A DNA stretch of 64,000 nucleotides from positions 1,257,052-1,321,051 of the forward strand of contig MU001501.1 of the NCBI GenBank assembly GCA_010093485.1. The letters run 5' to 3'. Both the position numbers and the translations under genes were made by a program. Positions 45,251 to 55,700 of the stretch are shown piece after piece. This DNA is from Karstenula rhodostoma CBS 690.94 (Eukaryota > Ascomycota > Dothideomycetes > Pleosporales > Didymosphaeriaceae). The notes below the pieces were generated by a model that saw nothing but the letters and a program-made list of their open reading frames with translations, was not told where the DNA came from and did no database searches. The stretch's first letter is position 1; each line of letters begins with the position of its first letter.

Positions 45251-46959
45251 CTCTGCAACCCTGATACCATTCCCATGGTCTTACGTCCTCGAAAAGGCAA
45301 TATTAGACGAATGTCGCTCTACGATGTGGAGAATCCAGCGTTACATCAGGATGGGATGTCCATCAGCTCCGCGCTTTACTGGGGTGGTTCGACCTAGTTT
45401 CACCAAGCGAAGGTGCTTCTTCGCCGATGTCATGGTTCTCCTTTGGCTACGCGACATAAGTGCATGTGCATAAGCTTACGACCTTACACTTCGCTGTTTC
45501 TTTCCCCGTTTGGTATATGTTCCTGCCTCTTACTTTCGCAAGGTTGCTGCAGGAGCGTTCCAAGCACTTTCCTCTCGTACGATATTGTGATGGGCATGGG
45601 TTTCGGTCATGTTGAGGTTGCACCATGATGGGTTTTGTAGTAAGGTGCGTGAACGAGGGTTTTCAGGAAATCCCGACTTCTGGCACCGAGTTTTGGTTGT
45701 TGATGGGTATTGCATTCCATTCTTTATCCACGACAACGCCGCGCTGGGTCACGTATCGCTTAATTTCTGTTCTGTGATCTGACAATCCTTCATCGTCCAA
45801 CCAGCAGATGCACATTCAAGCTTACTATCAGTCCCCTTCCCCTACCAACAGCTGCTAATCAAGTAGTCCAAGGATGCGCTGCCCGCCCTCGACAGTTGCG
45901 CGTGGACCCAAAGACATCAGGCAAAGAAAAGGTCGTAGGTAGTTACCGAACACCAGAACCAACGCGCTTGCTACCTACAAGCAATGTAACACCACACGTC
46001 GACATCTAATCGCCAATATCAAAACAAGCCCTGCATCAACCCAGCAAACTCTTCTCGAACCCCATCCTTCGCTTACCCTTGCCCTACCCAACCGAATGCA
46101 CGCTCCCTATCCAGCCCACCACACCGATACGGCTAGCCCCATATGACCCAAATGCACCTTCGCTCATCCCCGTCAGTTTCTCCACCAATCATGTACAAGG
46201 CGGCCATACCAGCTCGCTTACCCTTGCGCAGCGGCTCGCGCTGTTGGGGCTAGCGTGTTAGAAACACCGACTTGGGTTTGTGCGTAGGAAACGGCCATGA
46301 CAGGGCAAGGCGAGTGCGGCAGGGGGGAGCGAGTAAGTAGACGACCTCGACGTGTGTAAGATGACGTGCAGCGGCCGCATTCCCGCATGGCTTCAACGCT
46401 GGAAGAAGGCAATGCAACTGTGGTGGGAAGGTACATAGCTCGGCGAGTAGAAGCCCGGCTTTTGTCATGAGTCTGGGTATCGTTCTGGTTGGCTGTTGTG
46501 CGCCGGCGGTGAGTATGCACCCCGTTCGACGCCTAGATGTATTGTTCGCTTGCGATATAAAGAGCTAGTTCGTAGGTGTTAGCCTGTGGGGTCAAATGAA
46601 AGTAATCGCCGACCGTGAGGTCGGCTTATGTCGCTTGCTTGGTGCCGGAGCTCATTCCAGACACGCGAAAAAATATGTTCGGACCACAGTGGCATTTCGT
46701 TCACCTCGTCATTTGACGATCTTCTGCGTAGTCTTGTCTTGCAGATAGTAGTCGGTTTCAATTAATATCTGGACAAGCCAAGGTATGATCATTTTAAACT
46801 TCATGGGATTCATAATGCCGCTTCAGCCCCTCCTGTACTTCCTACTGTGACATTCCCAAAGCTAGCATGTCCCCGGAGGTATAGTAACTCCTGCAAGTAT
46901 CCAGAATCCGTTGTGTACGGTCCTCTAGCCACCCCTGGGACGGTTCGATTCGCATTTTA
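45251..46959. other. Intergenic, 1.7 kb, no gene recognised
   Basis: It lies downstream of the APH-like gene. No coding frame with motifs is seen. GGTTCGATTCG at 46942-46952 resembles a tRNA B box but has no tRNA around it. Confidence 0.5.
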
Positions 46960-47230
46960 ACTGAAGAGCCTGACACAAGCTAGTCAAGTAAGGATACCAA
47001 AGATGATGTCAAGTAACTAAGATAAACTTTAATAAAATCGCAGAACTTTATAAAAGCAACCGAAAAGTCGAGTATGTGAAAAGGTACTTACTTTTAAGTA
47101 GTTACAAAGAGATGCTAACTCTAAAAAGAATATCGTATGTCTAGCTCTACGTTAAAAAGAAGAAGAATAGAAGTCATAGGCTTGCTTTGATACAATCAAT
47201 CACTACGCTGCGCTACAAGCACGACTTCCA
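46960..47230. other. AT-rich, purine-skewed island
   Basis: Base composition shifts abruptly to A/T (runs such as CTTTAATAAAATC, TTAAAAAGAAGAAGAATAG). A palindrome-like TACTTACTTTTAAGTAGT is present. It adjoins the decayed LPMO gene and looks like repeat relic DNA mutated by RIP, but no transposon domain can be read. Confidence 0.5.
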
Positions 47231-47274
47231 TTCCCGACACAACCTGGAACGAGTGGACCACCTAGACGAATCTC

Positions 47275-47870
47275 TCAACTAACTTGGTTGAGACATTGGG
47301 AGTACCACGGGTTGGCGGCTTTGCAAGAGCCTGTCGCAAAGCAGCAGCAGGCGCCTTCCTTGATGAAAGTGGTAGTCTGGGGAGCACTGCCGGCTTCGCC
47401 AGTCCAGACAGCGGACCCTGGCATGGGGAAAACCTTGCGGTCGTTGTAAATGCTAAAGTTGGCGTAGGGGTCGGTGGCCTAGTATACTTTAGGGATCTTC
47501 AAATCATTAGCAAGTGGAGCTCACGAGCAGGTACATGTGAAGGAAGAACCGACCTTGGCCATGGGAGCAGGAGTACCGTTGCCGCATTGGACCTTGATCT
47601 GCACATATGAGACGTGATGCTTGGGTTGACAAACATGGGAGCGGTAAACACCAATGTGATCAACACGCAGGAGGTATCCACTGTTGGGAATATCATTAGG
47701 AATCTTCGCAGCGATATAATTCCTGTTATAGTTGGAGGTGAAGTTCCCGCCGTCGCAGATGCCCCTTTCAAAGATCTTGAACCAACGAGCAGATCAGCCA
47801 CATGCGGAGCCAGCAAAGCCTTGCTCGGCTAGTGCACTACTCTTGCACCAAGACAAGCCTAAAAGCCTTG
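47275..47870 (-). pseudogene. Relic of an AA9 lytic polysaccharide monooxygenase with CBM1 remnant
   Basis: Read on the minus strand, this segment encodes the C-terminal half of an AA9 LPMO: WFKIFERG, AAKIPNDIPNSGYLLRVDHIG, HVSYVQIKVQCGNGTPAP, then after a likely intron with a TGCTAATGA branch point, ATDPYANFSIYNDRKVFPMPG and SAVWTG. It ends with ATGSCKAANPWYSQCL, the second half of a cellulose-binding CBM1. AA9 enzymes cleave cellulose oxidatively using a copper histidine brace. Here at least two in-frame stops interrupt the frame (TGA where a Trp is expected before SARWF; TAG before ATDPYAN). The conserved His after the GV of the DHIGVH motif is Tyr. The N-terminal region with the first copper His cannot be found upstream. 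Most changes look like C-to-T or G-to-A, as left by RIP. The protein is dead as it stands. Confidence 0.78.
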
Positions 47871-48647
47871 GAAGAGAGGGGTGAAGAAGTTCGTGTGATC
47901 AAAATAGTTTGATTTCAGAGCAAGGGAGTTGCTGCGCAAGGCTCAAATGGCGGAGGCGGGGCTAGGGTTAGCCCCGCAGCTACTCACCGGTAGACGGCCA
48001 CTCCTGCCCAACACGGCATTCATCTCTCTTCTCTCTAACTTCCCCTCCATTTCCCTGAGTCTCGTAACCATATAGATCCGCTACTCACGTTGTTTGGCAG
48101 TATAGGCTCAATTACGTGACGCAGTATTTCCAACACACCTCTAGAAACTTTTGTCATCTTGCCATGTCAACTCGAGGAGGTAGCAAAATACCCAAGAGCC
48201 TCGGAAAGAAACGCTATTCTAATGATAGAGCGCTGTTTTGCCACTAAACAGGAACAGGAACAGATTCGCGTTGCGATACGAGCCTGCACAGCATCATGGG
48301 CTGGTCAATTGGTTGCTCAGCGCCATGTGGCTTTGGTCGGCCGCTCTGCCCCACAGACAACACAACTCCAAATACGAGATGTGCGACCGTTAAAGGGCCG
48401 AAATGCGAGAATGTGTAGCTTCGAAGACGCTAAGTCTTTGACTTTCGCCATGATTGGGTGGGGGCCGGGAGACTTCCCCACGATACCCTCAGCTGCAATC
48501 TCGTATTGATGTGCCGTGCCAGGGCGAAAGAGAAAGCAGGCTGAAAAATTAACAAGACAAGATAAATATGAGGCTACAACCTTCGTGCAACTACGTTTCC
48601 TAAGCCTTGTCTCGACCTTGAACGTCAGTTGCGCCGAAAACTTCACA
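47871..48647. other. Intergenic with a perfect hairpin
   Basis: 777 bp between the LPMO relic and the next plus-strand gene. It contains a perfect 9-bp inverted repeat at 47956-47977 and otherwise only short open frames. Confidence 0.5.
47956..47977. repeat. Perfect inverted repeat with telomere-like core
   Basis: GCGGGGCTA and its exact complement TAGCCCCGC flank a 4-base loop (GGGT). The centre reads TAGGGTTAG, the telomeric hexamer in register. It may be an end of a small transposable element. Confidence 0.85.
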
Positions 48648-49638
48648 ATGGCTTTCACAATCATCAAAACGCTGTGCACAGTTGCTGCCTTTGCATCTGC
48701 TGTTCAAGGCGATGCAATTGCCAAGCGGGAAACTTCTTCATTGGCAAAGCGACAAGGGGCCTGTAAGTACATATATTTCACCAGACACGTACAAGACAAC
48801 TGACAATCCAAACCTAGGTGATCCTGGAGAGACACTGTGCGGTACAATCGGCTTGACCTCGTACTGCGCACCACAGGGGCAGAAGTGCTGTTCCATTCTC
48901 TACAGTGCCCCAGATGCTGCGACGTGCTGCGATTCTGGCACCTACGCTCGCCCGGGCTACTACTGCTGCTCTGGTGGGGGTTCATGTCCGGTTGGAGAGA
49001 CGTGTCTTGCATGCACGCCTGATGGAGGCAACTCGCCCACGAGTGCCGACGCACCGTCAAGCTCAAGCTCAAGCTCAGTGCCGCTCACGACCCCCCCTCC
49101 AGAGGTGACGTCGACCATCACTCGCTCCTCTTACACATACTTCACCTTCACAATCACCTAGTAAGCAACTATCCCCAATATAATCCATTTCGGTTTCTGA
49201 TTCATGTGCAGCTACTACTATCAGTTCTACTGGATCTACGTCCCAACTCTTACACGGAGCACATCCACCTCGAGTGAAGTCACCACCACGTACATCACCA
49301 GCATATATGCCTCCAACAGCGCGGACGCGCAGTCAACTATTGAAAAAATCGCCTCTACTGCATCATTTCCCACTCCTGGATCCGCGACCCAACTTCCACC
49401 GCTCGAGACATCGTCCGCTGACGAGACCTCGACTTCCAGTAGTAGCAGGAGGCCATCGACTACGGAGCCCTTGGAGTCCGCTTCTTCTGCCGCATCTGCT
49501 TCGGCCTCGAGCAGTGTCGCCGAGTTCACTGGCGGTGCTGGGGGCCAGGGGAGGGTTGGTGCGACTTTGTACAGCTCGTTGGGGGCTTTGTTGGCGGTGC
49601 TTGGAGTGAGTACTGGTGCCCTCTGCATCATGTTGTGA
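48648..49638 (+). CDS. GPI-anchored Cys-rich surface protein, granulin-like cysteine pattern
   Basis: Exons 48648-48762, 48818-49160, 49212-49638; 885 nt, 294 aa. A signal peptide (MAFTIIKTLCTVAAFASAVQG) is followed by two Lys-Arg Kex2-type sites (IAKR, LAKR). A domain of twelve Cys at about residues 39-105 includes KCC, TCC and YYCC pairs and the GYYCCSGGGSCPVGETC pattern seen in fungal granulin-like proteins. A Ser/Thr stalk follows, with a tyrosine cluster (YTYFTFTITYYYYQFYWIYV) across the second intron. The C-terminus (GATLYSSLGALLAVLGVSTG then CIML) is a hydrophobic GPI-attachment signal after a Gly/Ala/Asn-poor omega region. It is probably displayed on the plasma membrane or wall. The function is unknown. 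Confidence 0.8.
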
Positions 49639-49779
49639 TGCTTAATATAGTATAATGGGATGGTATGGGGGCCTTCACCATCATGTATGCATACTGCACT
49701 CAACCTAATCTGCGGAATAATGTTTTAGTCGGAAGAGGCCAGATAAACGATCATTCTGCATGGCTACTCAACCTACAGT

Positions 49780-51213
49780 TCAAGTATCTTCCAACAGGAA
49801 GAGCGCTAATAAACCCATCCCGATAGCCTTTCCCACTCCAACTGCCCTATCATCCATAGAATGTGCGCCAGCACCGCTATATACTGGCTGCGCGTCCGTA
49901 CCGGTCCCACCTTTCCCAATCTTCTCGTTCAGAGACACCGTATCAAACACCACTTCAGGCCACTTCTTGCTCCCCCCCTTCATCAGCTTCTGCACCTTCC
50001 CCGTAAAAACCGACTTAAAAAACGCCACCGTATAAGTCACCAGCGCCCTCTCACTCCTCACCGCATCTGCATCTGTCAATTGCGCTGCTACCAAGCTCGT
50101 CTCATTTGGCTTGACGCCCAGCTTTTGCGCAATCAACGGCAGGTCTGAAAAGGTGTAGTGGCGCGAGTTGTTCAGCAAGAGCCACCATTTTGGTGCTTCC
50201 TTGATGCGAGGCCAGACAGTGGTCCAGTTGGTGAGTGTGGTGAGAGGCCCGGTGTCGAGCCTGCTTTGGTTTTGGGTGCCGAAGATCAAGAAGGGGCGGT
50301 GGTTGAGGCCTTTCTGGATGACGGGACCGAGGAGCGCGCCGTCGTAGTCTGAGAAGTTGGGTTAGCGGGTGGAGAAAAACAGGAAGATCGAGAGGTACGC
50401 GATTCGTCCTCAGGTGTAACTCTGTAAAAACTACTTACTGATGCCCCCGATTATGCGACTATCGGCGAGAATGGCGGCTGCTGAGGCAGCGCCACCGATA
50501 GAGTGCCCAAACATACCGACGTTCGTGGTGTTGAGGCAAGTATCTTTGCAGCCCGGGATGAGCGAAGTGATACTCTCGTGCGTATGATTAAGGATGAACG
50601 AAGCATCTTGGGCCCTGGCTTCGGCAGATATCGTTGCCGCTTCTCTTGAGATGGAATCCAAGGTGCTATTCCCCTGAACAACGGTCCCGTTCGCCAAGAC
50701 GAAAACATTGGTATCATACGCAGTATCAAAGGCAATAACCACGAACCCATTGCTGCTGATTTGGCGAAGGAGGGATGCATAGAGGAAACGGGCCTCTCCG
50801 AGTGCTGGTGAGAAGAGGAGTACCGGCCATGATGAAGACGATGAGTTCGCTGGTGGAGCGGCAATGCTTGTGTTTGGTGGTGCCAATGGAACGGTTAGAG
50901 AGAGAAGTTTTTCATGGGTGATGTTGACACCAGAGGCGATGTTCGCTTCACTATCTTCTGCCGCGTTTTCTGGTGGCCAGTAAGATGTAGCTACGGTGGT
51001 GTTCGTTGCGGTGGGATAGAAGATGGAGATTCCAAGGATTCGAGGTATATCATCGCTGGGAGAAAACGGCGCATTATGGGCGTAATCGACGAGTTGTGTA
51101 GTCAGCATTGCTGGGCTGAAAGGACCAAAGGGTTTTGGCAATGAAGTGGCTGACACTGCTCCCCAGCATCGTGACACAGCAAGTAGCCATACTGTTTTCC
51201 GTAGTTTTTGCAT
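49780..51213 (-). CDS. PAF-acetylhydrolase-like secreted alpha/beta hydrolase
   Basis: Minus-strand exons 51213-50439 and 50348-49780 with a 90-bp intron; 1344 nt, 447 aa. I start at MQKLRKTVWLLAVS because it opens a signal peptide (cleavage near VSA-TSLPK); an in-frame ATG ten codons upstream would extend it. The catalytic triad is visible: Ser in GMFGHSIGGAAS, Asp in GGINYDGALLG (created by the splice), and His in NNSRHYTFSDLP. The segment WPVLLFSPALGEARFLYASLL provides the oxyanion region. Family members hydrolyse short acyl esters of lipids; the natural substrate is unknown. Many N-x-S/T sites suggest secretion. The C-terminus is hydrophobic (GKAIGMGLLALFLL) and could be a weak anchor. 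The same-strand MFS permease lies 399 bp upstream. Confidence 0.83.
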
Positions 51214-51612
51214 ATTTAGCAATCGGTTGAGACGGTCGCTCATCGTTCCATTGAGACTTTCCACTTGTAATATCCAAACTAGCCAACGGCACAAGGACGA
51301 GCTCACGATTGCGAGTACGCCGCATCCGGAATGTTGCACAACACATAGCCGCAACAAGCGCTACGCTAACCACACAATACGTCCTGCTACTGCGAACAGC
51401 AGTAGTCAAAGCGATGCATACACTGCAAAATCCCTTTCGCGTTCACGTATGACGGTGCTTGTCTTTGGCCACGCTGGCTTTCATAGGCTCGATCCCATAA
51501 CTTTTTTGGGAAGTGTGTGATGCATGCGCTGCATAGTGGACTTCTAAAATTTTCAGTAGACTACTGAGGTGGAACAGGCCTGGCTTCCGTCTCTCTCCAA
51601 AATCTCGCCACC
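51214..51612. other. Intergenic: hydrolase promoter and MFS 3' flank
   Basis: 399 bp between two minus-strand genes. Nothing else is seen. Confidence 0.55.
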
Positions 51613-53239
51613 CTAGGTCGTGAACTTGAAAAGCGGATGATCATCACCTAGATTATCGCGGTCATCTTCTTCCAGCCGGTGATCTCTCTCTCCTCTCTCC
51701 CTCTTTCCGTTTTCCCTCTTCACATAGAAGAAAAGCGCCACACTTGCTGCCCCACAAATCCACAGCATTCCGAGACTCACTCCATACCCTGTAGGATACC
51801 TCGCGTCCTTGGATTCGCTCTCAAAGAACACATTTGACGCAACGATACCGCCGATATTTCCGAGTCCGACTTGCATGGCGGACGAAACGGACCGTTTGTA
51901 ATGCCCGGACATTAGGTTCGACACCCAGACCAATACAATGGGCTGAGTGATGTAGCCTCCCGGCACAATGAGAAACAGCGCGAAGTACTTTACGCCTCCA
52001 GATAGCGTAGACCCACACAATAGTAGGATGTATCCCACCGACGCAGCCACAAGGCCTGATATGCAGAACCAAAATCTGTGGCGCAGACGATCTGACAACC
52101 ACGATGCGCAGAGTGCTGTGACTGTGGCCACTACAAAAATAGGAATAGACCGCACCTGCGCCGCGGAAGAGGTATAGCCAAGCTCTTTGATAATAGTCGG
52201 GATGAAGAAGGAGCCCGCGTAACCCGTGTTCACGATGCCAAAGTACATTATTGTGCCGAGATAGATCTTCACGTCGGAGAAGATGCGGCGCGCCGCGCGC
52301 TTATCGAGGTGATTCATCGTGGCCGAGCCGGTGTCGGCTGATAGTCGGGCTATGAGAAGAGTGCGTTCGTTTTCTGTAAGGAACTTGGCAGTCTCGGGCC
52401 AGTCCGGTATCTTTAGGTTGGTCAGAAAAGCTAATGCGGGAAAGACGAGACAAGGAGTCATGATGGGTGGCATACCCAAAACTTTGATACAGCGCCCAGG
52501 ACAACGGTAAGAATCCCCTCGATGAGAAATATCCACCTCCAGCCTGCGTAACCTCCGATGCCGTTCATCTTGGCGAGAGCAAAGGCGAAGAGCTGAGATG
52601 GTCAGTATGGTCGAGCGCGATTGGATGGAGGGATCTGCATACGCCGCCAAAGCCGCCAGCTATGATGCTAGCAGAGAAGAAGAGGGTGAACCGCCATTGA
52701 AGCTCATGACGCTTGTAGTACCTGAATGATCAGCTAAAGGCACAGACGGTTCGTAACAGGGCAACTGACATCGAGATTAGGTAAAAGCAGCCCGGAAACA
52801 GTCCAGCTTCAAAGAAACCTACGAGCACACGGAGTGCTACTAGACCTTCAAAGTTGTTCACCAGTCCCTGCCCCATGGTGCAAATTCCCCATAGCAGCAT
52901 GATCGAGCTTAACCATGTCGATGGGGCTACTTTTTTGAGTATTATGTTGCTAGGGACCTCGAAGAGGATGTATGGGATGAAGAATACGAAGAGCGCTATG
53001 TTGTAATCCGCTCCAGCCATTTTGAGGTCCTTTGTCAAGCCTTGGATCTTCGCATTCCCAATGTTCGTTCTGTCGAGGAAAGCAAGAAGAAAAAGTACAA
53101 AGAGAGGCGGTAACACACGGATATCGAGCTTCCGAAGCAGTTTCTTTTCTGCCTCAAGGTCGATATGGTTCCCTGCAGTGTCGTTGATGGCCTCGATCTT
53201 CTCATCGTGAAGAGCAATCTTTTTCTCATCGGTAGCCAT
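51613..53239 (-). CDS. MFS permease, anion:cation symporter family (Dal5/Tna1 type)
   Basis: Minus-strand exons 53239-52770, 52721-52643, 52592-52476, 52410-51613; 1464 nt, 487 aa. Twelve membrane segments are expected. The ACS signature is clear: LPPLFVLFLLAFLDRTNIGNAK in segment 1, VPSNIILKKVAPSTWLSSIM, the motif RVLVGFFEAGLFPGCFYLIS, YYKRHELQWRFTLFF, and FW-IPDWPETAKFLTENER after the last intron. The second half has GYITQPIVLVWVSNLMSGHYKRS. Relatives take up vitamins, allantoate or other organic anions with protons; the substrate is not predictable. Intron 1 has a GTCAGT donor and the last intron ends in AAG; both are required by the conserved sequence. The C-tail is highly charged and cytosolic. 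Confidence 0.91.
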
Positions 53240-54226
53240 GGTTGGAGGCTGCTATGGGCGCAGCGTGATGGCTTTCAAGGTGGGTGAACGGTACGTGACA
53301 GCAATGACCAATGCTTTTATACGATGACCATCATGAGTGTGACGGGAAGTGGGAAGTGAGAGACGAGGACTCTGCTCTATCCAATCATCGATGCCGATCC
53401 TACCCCAGGTGCCGTTTTCCATCCCCGGATAGCTTCCCCGCAAACCTTGGGGGTTAGGCGGCGAGAGGTGAGAGGAATTAATTCCGCAATGCGTTCCGCG
53501 ACGTTCTCTCGACGCCCAGAGAAACAACATGCCGAGGGACTGCGAATTGGGCGTGGAAGCGATCGTGCGAGATGTTGAGAAGTCGGGCGAGCTGGAATTG
53601 AACAGGAGCAGAATGGTGTAGAGTATCAGACATTGAGAGTATCGCGACAAACAGTGGACTTTATTTGCACGTTTCGACCATAAGCCAATGGTAGCATCCA
53701 TCAAACGGGTCGACATATATACGTCGGCAGCGATCGCACATGGGTCTAGGCGGTTGAGAGCGAGCATCTTCAGGCAGGACAGCGTTCTGCCACGGCGGTA
53801 GACTACCTTTGTGTGTGTGTGCTGTGCTCGTACATTGTCGTAGAGCAATCCACAAGTGCAGTAATAAATCTCGTGACCCGGACCGTCAGGCGAGCACTGG
53901 ACCATTTACATGGCGCGCTCTTAGAGGAGAAACCCTGCGTCATGCCAAGCCAACCCACCAAATGGAGCAGTGAGGCTTGCGGCTTGCCTCGACTTCTGAA
54001 TCAATACAAGGCTATCGCTTGCCTTTAACAGGGGCTCACAAAAACGCCGCGACTTTTATATTGTTCAGTCGAACCTGCATGCTCTCGTGACTCGCCCTGC
54101 ATCCCCTTTGACGAAGCGAACCTGTGACGTAGCCCTCTTGATAGTGCACTCCGTACCACAACCGCAACTGACGACTACACACCACCAGCAACAAGCAACT
54201 TCGACACATAGCAAACTCTACTCACC
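53240..54226. promoter_or_regulatory. Divergent upstream region of the MFS gene and the 54227 gene
   Basis: 987 bp between outward-facing genes. A CRE-like TGACGTAG lies at about 54125, 100 bp before the 54227 start. A 217-codon minus-strand open frame here has no protein-like motifs and is not called. Confidence 0.5.
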
Positions 54227-55132
54227 ATGACTGCGCACCCGCCTACCCTCATCAATCTGCCTCCCCCGCCCTCGGACCCGGCGACTCCCAACGATGCCCC
54301 GTAAGGCAGTCCTTCCTCAGTGCGACCCATAGCGCCGACGCAAGCTAATGTTATGTTTTATAGGGGCACACCAAACTCGACCACTACATCCATGTCCGAG
54401 CTCTCCACTGTGGCTATCAAGGACGGCCACCGCGGTCACTTTCCGCATCACCAGCCTGGGGACGCCGAGCGTGCGGATCGCATCTCCCGTTTGGCGGGGC
54501 TGGAGCGCGTAGCAGTATCCGGCCGTACGCCACAAGGCCTCGCTCCTGGCGCTGCGAACAACCCCCCGCCAGGCTATTTCGACTCCAACAACCAGCCTCA
54601 GCTGTTCCGCGAGCGCAGCACTGTCGGTAGTGCAAGTGCAACGGGCAGTGTCGGCGGTCGAACAACAACTTGGGCAAGCGGCAGCGATAATTTTGACCAC
54701 GATCGCATGAGTGAGGACCAAGACGTAGAGACTTCCAGCATGGGAGGCTTCAGCGACGAGGCTGTTTCCTTGGTCGGCTTCGGGGAGGGTGCAAGGACAC
54801 CTGCGAGACAGCACAGCCAGCTCGGAAGCCCAGCGATCGGTAAAGCCACTGCCGTTCCTCCGTATCTTCGCGAACAGACGCCAGCCAGTGTACCCAGCAG
54901 CTCGGGAACAGTGCAGAGTTCTTCCAGCGTGGAACAACAGAAGCACGACGCAAAACAATTCGATGGTGTGACGTACGACGATAATGTCACCGATACCACG
55001 ACTCGCACCCCGACTTTGACTGGTCCAGGCGCAGGAGGCGCGACCACTGCGGAGCAAGTCATCCGTGAACGGATGCGCCAGCGACAGGCCGCTCAAGGCG
55101 GCGAGGTCATGGAGGTGGAGAGGGAGAATTAG
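54227..55132 (+). CDS. Hypothetical fungal protein, disordered
   Basis: Exons 54227-54300 and 54364-55132 with a 63-bp intron; 843 nt, 280 aa. It begins MTAHPPTLINLPPPPSDPAT and continues across the splice into GTPNSTTTSMSELSTVAIKD. A short conserved-looking element HRGHFPHHQ..AERADRISRLAGLERV at about residues 50-80 resembles sequences I have seen in other ascomycete proteins of unknown function. The rest is Ser/Thr/Gly-rich with an acidic patch (DRMSEDQDVETSSMGGFSDEAVSLVGFGEG, residues about 145-175) and a basic helix near the end (AEQVIRERMRQRQAAQ). No signal peptide, membrane span or domain is visible. It is probably nuclear or cytosolic. Confidence 0.75.
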
Positions 55133-55700
55133 ATCAAGAAGTGGTCGACGAGAGCGTCGGGAAGAGCGTCTCTCGCGTTTCCTTTGCAATTTCGAGCAGG
55201 TGCAAGGTCGGCACAAGCTATGGGAGAGCTTTGCTTTGTACGGAAAATGGCGCTGGGTCTCTAAGCAAGCAGCATGCGGTTCTTACTGTGATATCATGAA
55301 TGCAACACTTTTGAACGACAACCCAGCATGGAATGGAATAAATACTTGTGTCAATCCAGTTAGACAATTTCGTGAAGCTCAGCGTTCCTATCAGACATGA
55401 AGAGGGCGGTTGAGATCAACTTCACGGTGAGGCCACGAAAGGGTTGTAAATCTGTCTCAGCAGATCATGGACAGGCAGCGGCATTCGTCTTTCCGCCATA
55501 GCCTCGTTATCTAGGCGCTCGAACAGGTGCGTCGACAGAATGCCTCCCAAACGAGTATAGCCACAAGGCATGCTTTATGCGCTAAGCTGTTTGGGGCGTC
55601 AAAGCTCGCTTAGGGCCGCACACGAACTACGAGCTTCACCCAGCCAATTCCACATCTCTCACGAACTCATTCCGCCCATTCGACCCTCAATACCGTCGCC
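55133..55700. other. Intergenic: 3' flank and eL29 promoter
   Basis: 568 bp. A CCAAT core (AGCCAATTCC) lies about 50 bp before the eL29 start. No gene is seen. Confidence 0.55.

Noticed and set aside
46942..46952. tRNA B-box-like GGTTCGATTCG
   Set aside because: No A box, acceptor stem or anticodon arm can be built around it.
47284..47832. Plus-strand open frames of 108 and 72 codons
   Set aside because: They are antisense to the AA9 relic, whose minus-strand reading has clear family motifs.
53252..53905. 217-codon minus-strand open frame just upstream of the MFS start
   Set aside because: No signal peptide, domain or splice support; residue order looks random. It lies in the promoter of the permease.
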